Shown here one piece after another: positions 1-8,992 of a stretch of DNA of 64,000 bases. Numbering within the stretch: position 1 is the stretch's first letter; every line of letters starts with the position of its first letter. A program made the position numbers and the translations under genes. The notes beneath the pieces are model-generated. The model did not search any database. It was given only the letters and a program-made list of their open reading frames with translations, and was not told the origin of the DNA. Location of the stretch: assembly GCA_016873735.1 (NCBI GenBank), contig VGWD01000008.1, positions 1 through 64,000 on the forward strand. Direction: 5' to 3'. Source of the DNA: Ignavibacteria bacterium. Lineage in GTDB: Bacteria; Bacteroidota; Ignavibacteria; Kapaibacteriales; UBA961.

Positions 1-85
1 GCCACTCCCTTTTATGTCAGGTTATTTGCTAAGAAGAGGGGATGCTCAGAATATCTATAAGGCAATCAGAAAATCAGCGCGGTGA
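1..85 (+). CDS. Possible C-terminal end of an unidentified gene entering from the left
   Basis: Frame 2 is open from base 2 to a TGA at 83-85 and encodes about 27 residues ending in a basic tail (RKSAR). Frame 1 is also open to a TAA at 58-60, so the choice of frame is uncertain. If frame 2 is used, the gene would overlap the stop of the convergent esterase gene by 12 bases. The piece is too short to recognise, and it may not be coding at all. Confidence 0.2.
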   Translation, partial: PLPFMSGYLLRRGDAQNIYKAIRKSAR

Positions 86-862
86 TTGAATTGTCGTTGA
101 ATCTTTTTTCTTCTTTGCCGGACGATATTGCAATATTGGTATTCGTGGATTCGGCATGCGCAGAGGTGATGCTCCATTTTCCCTTTCATGCGCAAGCAGC
201 CACTCATAGAGTTCATCCTTTTCAAACACTTGGGTAAACTCTGAATGACCCATTTTTGGATATGGTGTGAAGATACATTTCGTGCTATCACATTTTGCTA
301 TTGCAGCAACCATTTTTGAAGATTGTACAAAAGGCACATCCACATCTTTTTTTCCATGCAAAACCCATAAAGGCACGGTGCTAAGATTTTTCGCGCCATG
401 CAAATCTCCTCCACCCGCCATTGGAGATGCTGCAGCAACGATATGGGGATAGGCAGCAACAAATCTGAATGTACCATAGCCACCCATACTCATGCCTGTC
501 ACATAAATTCTATTTGTATCGATTGCAACCATTCTTTTAACAGCATTGATGACACGCATGATTTTAGCAGGAACCCAACCTTCTCCCTCCGGAGTTTGAG
601 GCGCTACCACTATTGCAGGAATATGCTTTCCTTTGTTGATTGCTGAAATTGTTCCATAAGACTTCAGTTTTTCAAGCGAATCCCCGCTCAAACTTTTTCC
701 ATGAAGAAATACAATCAGAGGCATTGGCGTCCCTTTCACATATCCTTTTGGTTTACTCAGGATGAATGGATACCCATTTGCTTTTCGATGATAAGATAAT
801 CCTGCATTTGCGTTTTGACCAAATATGCAGAGGGTCGTGATGATGAACAGTAACTGTTTCAT
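74..862 (-). CDS. Secreted alpha/beta hydrolase, PHB-depolymerase / prolyl-oligopeptidase-like esterase
   Basis: The product is a 262-residue exported serine hydrolase. Residues 1-20 form a Sec signal peptide ending NANA. The fold is shown by FLHG near residue 52 (oxyanion region), the nucleophile elbow GMSMGG with Ser125, an acid loop KKDVDVPF, and a C-terminal GHSEF that supplies the catalytic His. This pattern matches the PhaZ/LpqC-type esterases, but the substrate cannot be told from sequence. The start at 862 is preferred over 922 because it begins the signal peptide and forms an ATGA overlap with the stop of the upstream beta-propeller gene, which suggests translational coupling. The C-terminus is a short Lys/Ser/Thr-rich tail. 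Confidence 0.85.
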   Translation of the reverse strand: MKQLLFIITTLCIFGQNANAGLSYHRKANGYPFILSKPKGYVKGTPMPLIVFLHGKSLSGDSLEKLKSYGTISAINKGKHIPAIVVAPQTPEGEGWVPAKIMRVINAVKRMVAIDTNRIYVTGMSMGGYGTFRFVAAYPHIVAAASPMAGGGDLHGAKNLSTVPLWVLHGKKDVDVPFVQSSKMVAAIAKCDSTKCIFTPYPKMGHSEFTQVFEKDELYEWLLAHERENGASPLRMPNPRIPILQYRPAKKKKDSTTIQSPR

Positions 863-2382
863 TGTATGGAAATCCGATAAATATTCGTGCCTCTTGATGC
901 AATGATTGCAGTATTTCTCCAAGGCACGGGTGATGCTTCAAAATTGCTACCGATTTTTTCTTTGTATATGATTGCTCCATTGGAACCATTGATCAGATAG
1001 ACATTTCCTACTACATCTCCCATGAGGATGACGAAAGCACCACCTTTGACTACATATCCGATGGGTGATGACCAAGAGTATGCTGATAATTCAGTACTCC
1101 ACATCACTCTTCCCGATGCTCTGTCAAATGCTGTAAGCACTCCCGTATTTCCAGGTTTATGTTGCACGAAAGAAGTGAACACCATTGTTGAACATATGCC
1201 ACTACCAAGTAATGGTGTGCCCAGCATTCCTCCATTCAAAATATGCTTGTCAATGCTGAAGGAATGACATGCTATGGAATATTTCCAAAGTTCTGTTCCG
1301 TCAAGTACCGATAACTTGCGGAAATGTGAAAGACCTTGCCTTCCCTGCTTATCAACTTCGCAGCCGGTGTACAAATATGGTTTACCTTGTTCAATGGCCA
1401 GAACTGGAGTGGCATCTGTATCATCACCATTGGCTGAATACCATAATGGTGTGAGTGTATGTAAATCCAAACAAATAATACTTCCGCCATTATCAGCGAT
1501 GATTCCATATCTGCCATAAATAACCATGCTGGCTTCTAGGCCAAGATTAGAATTCCCTTTCACTGAATAAACAAATTTGGAGTGTGGCTGAAAACCATTA
1601 GGTGTTCTCAAGAATTTATAGAGAATGCCATTTTCAGCAGGCCATAGCAAATATTTTCCCCAAGCAATGGGAGAGCTATCAAAAAAACCCCAACGTCTTT
1701 TGGCATACTTGTCATAAGCTGTTTGAAATGAAATGATCTTACCTGAGCGCAGATCAAAAGCACGTGCTCCGGACTCAGCTTGATATCTAATTCCCTGCCC
1801 GACATAGAGAATATGATTGAATTCAGGATCAAGTGCAACGGATCCCTTTATCGGATTATGAATATCCAGTGCGCTATCAGTTTCTTTACCATCTGCATAA
1901 TTCAAACGATATACTTTTCCGGTTAGCGAGCCCTGATAAATGGTGACATCATTTGTAAGAGTATCCATTCTTAGACAAGGTTGACCCGTCCAACCGGCTC
2001 CGCCACCCCATCCTCTGCCTTTCCCATTTGCATCACTTGCCAACTTTCCCCAGTCAGTTTTAAATGTCCAATCAATCGTAAAATGAGTAGGCATTGATTC
2101 CAAAATACCCGTCAATGGCATATCTCGATAATGTCCTCCACGAAATGTGGCAATTCCCGGAAATGTATTATAAGGATTGGGGCTATGCTGATAGGATGCA
2201 TTGTCAATTGAATCAATGTAGTACACGGCATATTCAATATTCAAAGCAGATTCTTGGGGAGCAATCTCAATGAATGCAGGTGTTGGGGATGCCTTTTTCT
2301 TCTTGATTATACGTTTCCCTGATTGCTTATTGTCTTCCTGGCAGGAAATGAGAAGAAGTAGCAATAAACTTAATAGTTTCAT
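859..2382 (-). CDS. PQQ-like beta-propeller repeat lipoprotein
   Basis: The product is a 507-residue lipoprotein. It opens with MKLLSLLLLLLISCQED, a lipoprotein signal with its lipobox Cys at residue 14. The rest has repeated short blade motifs such as LYVGQGI, GSIICLDL, LTAFDRASGRVMW and VYLINGSNGAIIY, typical of PQQ-like or quinoprotein-alcohol-dehydrogenase-like WD propellers. No PQQ-binding disulfide or catalytic dehydrogenase motif is evident, so it is more likely a binding or scaffold protein than an enzyme. The start at 2382 is chosen over 2421 because it overlaps the permease stop as ATGA and begins the lipoprotein signal. A GGGGG run sits just upstream of the start. Its stop overlaps the start of the downstream esterase gene in the same way. 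Confidence 0.8.
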   Translation of the reverse strand: MKLLSLLLLLLISCQEDNKQSGKRIIKKKKASPTPAFIEIAPQESALNIEYAVYYIDSIDNASYQHSPNPYNTFPGIATFRGGHYRDMPLTGILESMPTHFTIDWTFKTDWGKLASDANGKGRGWGGGAGWTGQPCLRMDTLTNDVTIYQGSLTGKVYRLNYADGKETDSALDIHNPIKGSVALDPEFNHILYVGQGIRYQAESGARAFDLRSGKIISFQTAYDKYAKRRWGFFDSSPIAWGKYLLWPAENGILYKFLRTPNGFQPHSKFVYSVKGNSNLGLEASMVIYGRYGIIADNGGSIICLDLHTLTPLWYSANGDDTDATPVLAIEQGKPYLYTGCEVDKQGRQGLSHFRKLSVLDGTELWKYSIACHSFSIDKHILNGGMLGTPLLGSGICSTMVFTSFVQHKPGNTGVLTAFDRASGRVMWSTELSAYSWSSPIGYVVKGGAFVILMGDVVGNVYLINGSNGAIIYKEKIGSNFEASPVPWRNTAIIASRGTNIYRISIQ

Positions 2383-3695
2383 GCCCCCACCTTTTTTTTG
2401 CGAATATGCAATATCAACCAAGCAAGCATTCCGGTTATCAATATCGCAGATACATAATACATATCATGTGGTTTATCCTGCATGATATAGTACAGTATCC
2501 ACACATTGATGAGAAGGAATAAGACAGGCGTTGCAGGAAATGCAAACATTCTATAGGGTCTATGAACTTTTCGCATGCTGAATCGAGCATAAATCGCAGC
2601 CATGGCTGTAAGGCTGGAAAACAATGTCATAAGAAATGTGGTGAATGTAATCAATGTGTCATATGTACTCGTGAGTATCATCAAAACTGCAATACCCGTT
2701 TGCAACCAGATACTCTTTACAGGTATGGATGCTATATCAGATCTTTTCTCACTTGGCAGATATTCATGGACCATTGATCTCAAAACGCGTGGCCCGGCCA
2801 CAACCATGGCACTCATGGATGAAATCAACATAAAGGCGATGATAAGCCCTGAGATGGTAGTGAAAATTGGAGGCAGAAAATGAGATCCCGCGATGACCAC
2901 CAATTCTTTTGGCATCATTGTCTCCGGATTGACCGTTAACTCATGAATTGGGGCAACCAAGAGATACATCATATTAAGAAGAACATAGACTATCGTTACA
3001 AATACAGTTCCAACAATGATAGAAAGTGGCACATCCCTTTCCGGATTTTTTAATTCCGAAGCGATATATGCAGAAGCATTCCAACCTGAATAGGCAAAAA
3101 TCACATAAATCAATGAAATAGCAAATGATGGAGATGTCATTTGTGCGGCAGTGCTGATACTCGGAGTAAAATAACTGAAATTCCAATCAGCATGTGAACA
3201 ACCCAATACAATCAGGATTGTCACGAACAATACTTTTGCTCCCGTTGAAAATGACTGAAAAGCACCGCTTGCTTTATGGCTCAAAGAATGTATGGCGGTC
3301 AATCCTAACAAAGAAATCAATCCAATGATGATTGGATTACCATACCCTAATGAAGCCACCACATAATTTCCAACCGCGATGGAACTAAGAGCCAGTGGTG
3401 CTGTAAATGCTATGGTTGAACTAACCCAACCTGAAAGAAAACCCAATGAAGGATGAAAGACATCTGATAAGTAACGATATTCTCCACCTGAATGTGGGAA
3501 CATAGATCCGAGTTCGGCATAGACAAAAGCACCGCAAAGAGAAAGCAAACCCCCAATCACCCATAATGCGATGATAGCCGCAAAATCCTGAATCGTGAGC
3601 AATTGATATCCGAGCCCAGTGAACACTCCCGTGCCAATCATATTAGCGATGACTATGGATATGGCAGCGATTGGCCCAAAGTGGCTTTGTTTCAT
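2379..3695 (-). CDS. APC-family amino-acid permease
   Basis: The product is a polytopic inner-membrane transporter of about 438 residues with roughly 12 hydrophobic segments. The N-terminal signature IANMIGTGVFTGLG is the conserved TM1 substrate-binding motif of the APC superfamily (LAT/YfnA-like branch). YAELGSMFPHSGGEYRYL matches conserved TM2-TM3. The substrate is presumably an amino acid or polyamine. An alternative in-frame ATG lies at 3722; 3695 (MKQSHFG) is preferred because family members start close to TM1. The gene is first in a three-gene operon whose next two products act outside the inner membrane, so uptake of something released by the esterase is possible but only inferred. Confidence 0.88.
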   Translation of the reverse strand: MKQSHFGPIAAISIVIANMIGTGVFTGLGYQLLTIQDFAAIIALWVIGGLLSLCGAFVYAELGSMFPHSGGEYRYLSDVFHPSLGFLSGWVSSTIAFTAPLALSSIAVGNYVVASLGYGNPIIIGLISLLGLTAIHSLSHKASGAFQSFSTGAKVLFVTILIVLGCSHADWNFSYFTPSISTAAQMTSPSFAISLIYVIFAYSGWNASAYIASELKNPERDVPLSIIVGTVFVTIVYVLLNMMYLLVAPIHELTVNPETMMPKELVVIAGSHFLPPIFTTISGLIIAFMLISSMSAMVVAGPRVLRSMVHEYLPSEKRSDIASIPVKSIWLQTGIAVLMILTSTYDTLITFTTFLMTLFSSLTAMAAIYARFSMRKVHRPYRMFAFPATPVLFLLINVWILYYIMQDKPHDMYYVSAILITGMLAWLILHIRKKKVGA

Positions 3696-3785
3696 GCAGT
3701 AAAACTCTTGATTGATAAACATCTACCCGAAAAATATCACAAATCCAATAATCATCCCATGATTCCGGATTCGCCCTAATACATG

Positions 3786-3793
3786 CAAATATA
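3786..3793 (-). promoter_or_regulatory. Candidate -7 box (TATATTTG) for the permease operon
   Basis: Read on the minus strand the bases are TATATTTG, an exact match to the Bacteroidota -7 consensus TAnnTTTG. It lies about 90 bases upstream of the chosen permease start. No TTTG is seen at the usual distance for a -33 element, so support comes from the -7 box and location only. Confidence 0.35.
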
Positions 3794-3871
3794 GGCATTT
3801 GGGATAATGGCTAGCTTATTTTGTAGTGGAACAAACACCTGATGTACGCCAATTAGTATGTAAGTTCGAAG

Positions 3872-5105
3872 ATGGATTTCAAAAAATATTTCGGACCAGG
3901 GATCATTACCGGTGCCAGCGATGATGATCCTTCAGGGATTGCCACATATTCACAAGCAGGTGCGATGTTTGGATTGTCTACATTGTGGACTGCATTCATT
4001 GCATTCCCTCTTATGACCGTCATTCAAACAATGTGCGCTCGCATTGGCATGGTTACCGGGCGCGGATTGGCCGGAACACTCAAAGAATATTATCCCAAAT
4101 GGGTTTTATATGGAACAGTTGGATTTGGAGCACCGGCCATTATTTTGAATATTGGAGCAAATATTGCAGGCATGGGAGCCGTTGGACATATGATGTTCCC
4201 AAACATCGACTAACTGTATTTCAGTGTATTGTTTACCATGTTGCTAATGGTATTCATGATTTATCTTCCCTATCAAAAAATAACCAGTATCCTTAAATAT
4301 GCTTGTCTGAGCTTATTGGTCTACTGCATTGTTCCTCTTTACCATGATGAAATTGCAATCGTGGATATCATCAAAGCATCATGTATTCCGACTATTCAAT
4401 TATTCAAAAGATTATTTGATGATTATAGTTGGTATTCTCGGAACCACCATATCACCCTATCTCTTTTCTTGGCAAGCATCCGTTGAAGTAGAAGAAAAAG
4501 AACATTAGCATATCATCATAGTTGATAAATCACATATTAAATCAATGGAATCCGATGTCAATAGTGGAATGTTATTCTCCGGAATCATTATGTATTGCAT
4601 CATTTTGACTACAGGCATGGTATTATTCCCCAATGGCATAACAAAAATCAATACCGTGGAAGATGCTGCCATGGCGCTTCAACCTTTATTTGGAAATTCT
4701 GCTACTTTATTATTTAGCATGGGCGTGATTGGCACCGGATTGATAGCCATCCCCGTTTTGAGTGGTTGCCTTAGCTATATGTTCTCAGAAATAGTAAATA
4801 TTCCTCGTGGATTGGATCGTACATTTCAACAAGCCCGCGGATTCTATGCAATCATGGCAGTGACGCTCATCTTAGGGCTGTCTTTAAGTATGTTTGGTAT
4901 CAGTCCGGTTGATGCATTGATTGCAACTGCCATTTTATATGGCTTGACAGCCCCAATTCTTATTGCTGTGATTTTACACATTGCAAACAATAAAGAAATC
5001 ATGGGAGAATTTACAAATTCAATAATGATGAATATCGGTGGGTATGCCACTCTTGCCATTATGACAATGGCTGCCATGGCATTGATATGGCAGTTTTTTT
5101 CTTGA
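3872..5105 (+). pseudogene. Nramp-family divalent metal ion transporter, degraded
   Basis: Three open segments together spell one Nramp protein. Segment one (3872-4210) carries the TM1 metal-binding motif in GASDDDPSGIATYS. Segment two (from 4214) is in the same frame after a TAA at 4211-4213. Somewhere between about 4395 and 4422 the frame shifts by one. The third segment then reads GTTISPYLFSWQASVEVEE, the family's TM6 signature, and meets an in-frame TAG at 4506-4508. It continues to 5105 with IMYCII and later transmembrane segments. Two stops and one frameshift in one gene argue for real decay rather than a single sequencing error. An intact protein would have been about 410 residues. Nothing else in the window replaces it as a metal importer. 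Confidence 0.85.
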
Positions 5106-5124
5106 GACATTCGCTAAGTAATTC

Positions 5125-6024
5125 TTAAAACTTCACCACAAAATCAATATAGGGGATGCCGATTGGGAAGGCCGTTGCTATGTCTGAATTATTGATTAGT
5201 GCCAAATCAACCGACATTGATTCTCCAAAGAACCTGATACCATATGTTAATATTCCTCGATAGACATCTGCAGGGAAAAACCAGTTCTCGGTCACAAGCG
5301 ATATTCTTCGTGAAATTCGCGTCATACCACTGATCGTAATCACAGGATCTGTACTAAAATCTCCATCAAAAAAACCGAAGCCCAATCCAAGTGTTGCATT
5401 ATGTTCCGGATTTCCATAGGTAGCCAAGCCATATCCTACTCCAAAACCACCTACTAAGTTTGATACATTTCCAAATAATACACCTATTCCAACTCGGAAA
5501 TTTTCAGACACCTGCATACTATATTTTGGCGTTAGAAAAAAAATCGGATTAAAGTCTCCACCAAAAGATCCAAAAGTCGAGAGAAATTCAAATCCAACAC
5601 CAAATGAAAAATTGTCCGTAAATCCATAATTGAATGAATTGATGAAGAGATAGGTATTTTGATAATAACCTTCCCCTTTTTTCAAGTTAAATGCAGAAGG
5701 TGCATAGAGATATCGAGTTTCATTCGGATTTGGAAACCAATATTCACCATCATGAAAATGCGATGAAGGTATGGACCTTATGTCCTGTATGGTCTCAATA
5801 GGAATATGAACTTTAGTCTTACCCTCGGTGAGAAGAATAATTTCTTTGTCATTCCCTTCAATGATTGTTCCAACATATGTCAAGCCGGGATCACCTTTGA
5901 TTTTTATGAGGGATATTTTGTCGGGTGCAGCAATGCCTTGTTGTAATGATTCCGCTTGCCCCAAAAGCTCTGGACTCATCACTAAAGTTATCATGGCGAA
6001 TATGACAGGAATGAACATATACAT
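5125..6024 (-). CDS. Putative outer-membrane beta-barrel protein of unknown function
   Basis: The product has 299 residues. An N-terminal hydrophobic stretch works as a signal peptide. Next comes a small domain at about residues 35-85 (ISLIKIKGDPGLTYVGTI, then LTEGKTKVHIPIETI) that resembles an SH3-like or LSm-like periplasmic module. The rest is glycine- and aromatic-rich alternating strands such as FSFGVGFEF and LGLGFGFFDGD, ending in a terminal Phe (DFVVKF), as in barrels inserted by BamA. Similar uncharacterised proteins are common in the FCB group. The gene converges on the broken Nramp gene with a 19-base gap and diverges from the LCP pair. No function can be assigned. Confidence 0.65.
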   Translation of the reverse strand: MYMFIPVIFAMITLVMSPELLGQAESLQQGIAAPDKISLIKIKGDPGLTYVGTIIEGNDKEIILLTEGKTKVHIPIETIQDIRSIPSSHFHDGEYWFPNPNETRYLYAPSAFNLKKGEGYYQNTYLFINSFNYGFTDNFSFGVGFEFLSTFGSFGGDFNPIFFLTPKYSMQVSENFRVGIGVLFGNVSNLVGGFGVGYGLATYGNPEHNATLGLGFGFFDGDFSTDPVITISGMTRISRRISLVTENWFFPADVYRGILTYGIRFFGESMSVDLALINNSDIATAFPIGIPYIDFVVKF

Positions 6025-6089
6025 AACTTACATCCAAAAACAATGATTTCCATAGTTAATTTGGCACAATTTCGACAAATTCAGGCACT

Positions 6090-6125
6090 TTTGGTTAAAG
6101 AATAATCAATTTGGCAGTATATTTG
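6090..6125 (+). promoter_or_regulatory. Candidate FCB-type promoter for the LCP lipoprotein pair
   Basis: TATATTTG at 6118-6125 matches the -7 consensus TAnnTTTG. A TTTG lies 24 bases upstream at 6090-6093, slightly wider than the usual spacing. The first LCP gene starts about 40 bases downstream. Confidence 0.4.
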
Positions 6126-6166
6126 CAGTCGAAAGGATATCATGAATTATTTGCACCAGGGTTATC

Positions 6167-7417
6167 ATGGGTGTTTATGTAAGGGTACTTGTCTCTGTTC
6201 TGTTTCTTTTGATATTCGTTGGATGTTCTGACGAGAACTCAAAGAAGGGTCCTGAACAGGTTCAAGTGCAGGATCCAACATCACAGGGTATGGTTCAAGA
6301 CACATTGTCAAAAACCGGGAAAGACACAATACAAGCAAAAGCAGTGGATACAGCAAAAAAAGATTCATCTGCTTCTGTTTTAACCGATTCTACCATACTT
6401 GGAATACGTAAAGACTTCCCGATGCCTTCAGGTAGAGTGATCAATATTCTCATTACCGGTATTGATTCCAGACTTGGCCAGAAGTCTGCCAGAGCAGATG
6501 CAAATCATGTGGTAAGATTCTTCTTGGATTCAGGTTGTATTGAAATCATCTCCATACCACGGGGCACATTTTCTTTGATTCGCAAAGGAGATACTGCAGG
6601 TGGTAATATTATCGCAAATGTCCGCTCCATCTTTGGCCAACAGCGCTATATCAAGGAAATCACAAAAATTGCAAAAATCAAATCAGTTGACTATTTCATT
6701 GAGTTTGGATTTTCTCAAGCAATGGGTATCATTGAACTCTTGGGATATTCAGACAATGCCGCCTCCACATTGCGTGTTCTTCGTTCAAGAAAAGCATTCA
6801 CTACCGGTGATCATCAGCGATCTTTCAATCAAGGTCAATTCATCAGGCAGGCTATACTCAAAGTATTCGATCGAACAGATGATATGATGGGCAAAGTGGG
6901 TATTAGGGCTGCTCTCGCTCTCGCAAATACGAATCTTTCCTATGATGCCACAAGTTATCTGCTTGGTGAATTGCGCAAGCATGGTTTTAGCTCACCAACT
7001 CATGATCGCATTTGGGTTCGAATGAAACCAAATTATTTATCGCAAATGAAGCATTTCAATTTTGATTCATCAAATGTGCAAACACTTGAAGCAGGAATTG
7101 AAAAGAAAGTGAAAGGTATGTTGGAAGGGGACAGAAAAACTCCCGAAGGATATGCCAAGAAATTGCAAGCTCTCGTCAGAAAAACTGCTGCTGATTCAGC
7201 CAAGAATCCTGCAAAAGTAATCAATGCCTTGGCTTTCCCCTATCAACAAAAAGCATGGATGCAAGTAAAAGACAAACAAGAAAGAGCACAAGTACGGGAT
7301 CGCATATGCACTTTGCTCATCAATGCATTTTACAAAACAAATAAACCTGTCGATGCCAAAACAGTGCAAGATTATTTAAATCTTGAACATGAAGCATATG
7401 GAACATCATCAAAATAA
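6167..7417 (+). CDS. LytR-CpsA-Psr (LCP)-like lipoprotein, first of a tandem pair
   Basis: The product is a 416-residue lipoprotein. Its signal peptide ends in the lipobox IFVGC at about residue 20, followed by a Ser/Thr/Lys-rich linker to residue 85. The LCP-type core follows: NILITGIDSRLGQ, then SARADANHVVRFF (cf. the RSD motif), IISIPRGTF (cf. SIPRDT), a segment ending IELLGY, and LRSRKAFTTGDHQRSFNQ leading into GQFIRQAI. The last matches the conserved Arg-rich GD..R..RQQ.FI region. LCP enzymes move polyprenyl-phosphate-linked glycopolymers onto peptidoglycan; that role here is inferred. The C-terminal 130 residues are helical and not part of the known fold. Lipid anchoring instead of a transmembrane helix is unusual for the family. 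Confidence 0.72.
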   Translation: MGVYVRVLVSVLFLLIFVGCSDENSKKGPEQVQVQDPTSQGMVQDTLSKTGKDTIQAKAVDTAKKDSSASVLTDSTILGIRKDFPMPSGRVINILITGIDSRLGQKSARADANHVVRFFLDSGCIEIISIPRGTFSLIRKGDTAGGNIIANVRSIFGQQRYIKEITKIAKIKSVDYFIEFGFSQAMGIIELLGYSDNAASTLRVLRSRKAFTTGDHQRSFNQGQFIRQAILKVFDRTDDMMGKVGIRAALALANTNLSYDATSYLLGELRKHGFSSPTHDRIWVRMKPNYLSQMKHFNFDSSNVQTLEAGIEKKVKGMLEGDRKTPEGYAKKLQALVRKTAADSAKNPAKVINALAFPYQQKAWMQVKDKQERAQVRDRICTLLINAFYKTNKPVDAKTVQDYLNLEHEAYGTSSK

Positions 7418-7520
7418 CGTTATCGGATATTCACTTATTTCTTGGATTATGCTCACAATCATATCGTCTGTTCAGACATGCTATTCTTATGTTTCGGTCA
7501 AATTCGGAACTGCCCTCCGG

Positions 7521-8720
7521 ATGATGATATTATGCATATTCTTGATATCTTGTGGATCAAATGAAGGGACACCTGAAAATCCTCCCACCGTCAAAAACGA
7601 TCCACAGCAAGAGATTCAACAACCGGCAGAAACCCAGAATATTCAACCAAATGATAATGCTGCGCAAGTATATGAACCCATAATCGGCGATACTTCAGTG
7701 GACATCGAAAACATGGATTATCCAATGCCATCTGGCAGAGTGATCAGTGTTTTGATTACCGGCATTGATTCTCGTTTGGGTGAAAAGACTGCAAGAGCTG
7801 ATGCCAATCATCTCGTCCGCTTTTTCCTTGATTCAGGTCAAGTGGAAGTGATCTCCGTTCCACGAAGCACTTATGCAGATGCTAAATTCACAGATCCACG
7901 AGGACAATTGATTGGAAATGTGCGATTAACGTTGGGTCGAAATCGCTATATGAAGGAAATCAGACGAGTGACCGAAGTGAATAAGATTGATTTCTTTGTT
8001 GAATTCGGTTTCTCGCAAGCCATGGGTATCATTGAAATCATGGGCTATAAAGACAATGCCTCCAATGCACTTCGAGTTATCCGTTCCAGAAAAATCTATG
8101 CGGCAGGAGATAAGCAACGCTCATATAATCAAGGTCAATTCATTCGACAGGCCATACTTCGGACTTTCGACTATACCGATGATTTAATGGGCCAGCTTGG
8201 CATTAGGGCTGCTTTGGCTTTGTCCACCACAAATCTATCATATGATGCAGCAAGTTATATCCTTGATGAAATGCGCGCTCATGGATTCAGCTCGAATACT
8301 ACTGAGAGAATTTGGGTTCGCATGATGCCTAAATCCGGATATAATCTGAAAGTGTTCGACTATGATTCTTCGAATATTTCAAATATTGAAGCCGCGATTG
8401 AATCGAAAGTGCAACATATTGTCGGGAAAAATGATCGCAAACAACCTGAATATTATGCAAATATCTTGCGCGGTCTCTTAGCCAAAGTAGAGAAAGACAC
8501 AAATAAGCCGGAACGCGTCATTGATTCTCTTGCACATCCATTCAAACAAAAATCATGGATACAGATTCAGAATGTGAATGAACGCATCATACTACGTGAT
8601 AAACTCTGCTATATGCTTGTGAATGCCTACAATAAAAAAGGTAAAACCGCGGAAGCATTCGAAATCGTCAAATACATAGAGCAAGAAGATGAATTCAGAA
8701 AAAGTGGGACGATGAAGTAA
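7521..8720 (+). CDS. LytR-CpsA-Psr (LCP)-like lipoprotein, second of a tandem pair
   Basis: The product is a 399-residue paralogue of the preceding gene, 103 bases downstream. The start at 7521 (MMILCIFLISCG) is chosen because it begins a short lipoprotein signal with lipobox Cys near residue 11; the frame is open further upstream to 7383. The core repeats the same landmarks: VLITGIDSRLGE, ARADANHLVRFF, ISVPRSTY, MGIIEIMGY, a GDKQRSYNQGQFIRQAIL block and GIRAALAL. The N-terminal linker is acidic, Gln/Pro/Asn-rich and unlike the first copy. The pair probably arose by tandem duplication and now differs in the linker and C-terminus. A strong terminator follows. Confidence 0.72.
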   Translation: MMILCIFLISCGSNEGTPENPPTVKNDPQQEIQQPAETQNIQPNDNAAQVYEPIIGDTSVDIENMDYPMPSGRVISVLITGIDSRLGEKTARADANHLVRFFLDSGQVEVISVPRSTYADAKFTDPRGQLIGNVRLTLGRNRYMKEIRRVTEVNKIDFFVEFGFSQAMGIIEIMGYKDNASNALRVIRSRKIYAAGDKQRSYNQGQFIRQAILRTFDYTDDLMGQLGIRAALALSTTNLSYDAASYILDEMRAHGFSSNTTERIWVRMMPKSGYNLKVFDYDSSNISNIEAAIESKVQHIVGKNDRKQPEYYANILRGLLAKVEKDTNKPERVIDSLAHPFKQKSWIQIQNVNERIILRDKLCYMLVNAYNKKGKTAEAFEIVKYIEQEDEFRKSGTMK

Positions 8721-8791
8721 GTGTTGGATAAGTAAGCAAATACTTATGTGAGAAAGGAACATCTCTTCGTTTGCTCACAACGTTTCCGGAC

Positions 8792-8835
8792 AAAAAAAAA
8801 CTATTCTAAGCAAAAGCTTGGAATAGTTTTTTTTT
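8792..8835. terminator. Bidirectional intrinsic terminator between LCP pair and tRNA-Ser
   Basis: The hairpin stem runs from AACTATTCTAAGC (8799-8811) through an AAAA loop to GCTTGGAATAGTT (8816-8828), 13 pairs with one G-U. It is flanked by an A-run on the left and a T-run to 8835, so it can stop transcripts from both the LCP genes (plus) and the tRNA (minus). Confidence 0.85.
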
Positions 8836-8837
8836 AG

Positions 8838-8928
8838 CGGAGGGAGAGGGATTCGAACCCTCGGTAGCGTCCTAAAACACTACAACGGTTTAGCAAACCG
8901 GCGCCTTCAGCCACTCGGCCATCCCTCC
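8838..8928 (-). tRNA. tRNA-Ser (anticodon GCT)
   Basis: The 91-nt gene on the minus strand has acceptor stem GGAGGGA/TCCCTCC, a D-loop with GGCTGAAGG, and anticodon arm CCGGTTTGCTAAACCG (anticodon GCT). It also has the long variable arm of class II tRNAs and a T-arm with GGTTCGAATCC. The 3' CCA is not encoded. It lies 64 bases downstream of gyrA on the same strand, so it may be processed from a gyrA read-through transcript. Confidence 0.95.
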
Positions 8929-8992
8929 GTCTTTTAGGGAAGCGAAGATACAGACTTGCTCTAAACCTCCCAAACAGTTTTTGCCTGATTCT

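Noticed and set aside
6110-6125. TTTG at 6110-6113 as the -33 element for the LCP promoter.
   Set aside because: It is only 4 bases from the -7 box; the TTTG at 6090 fits better.
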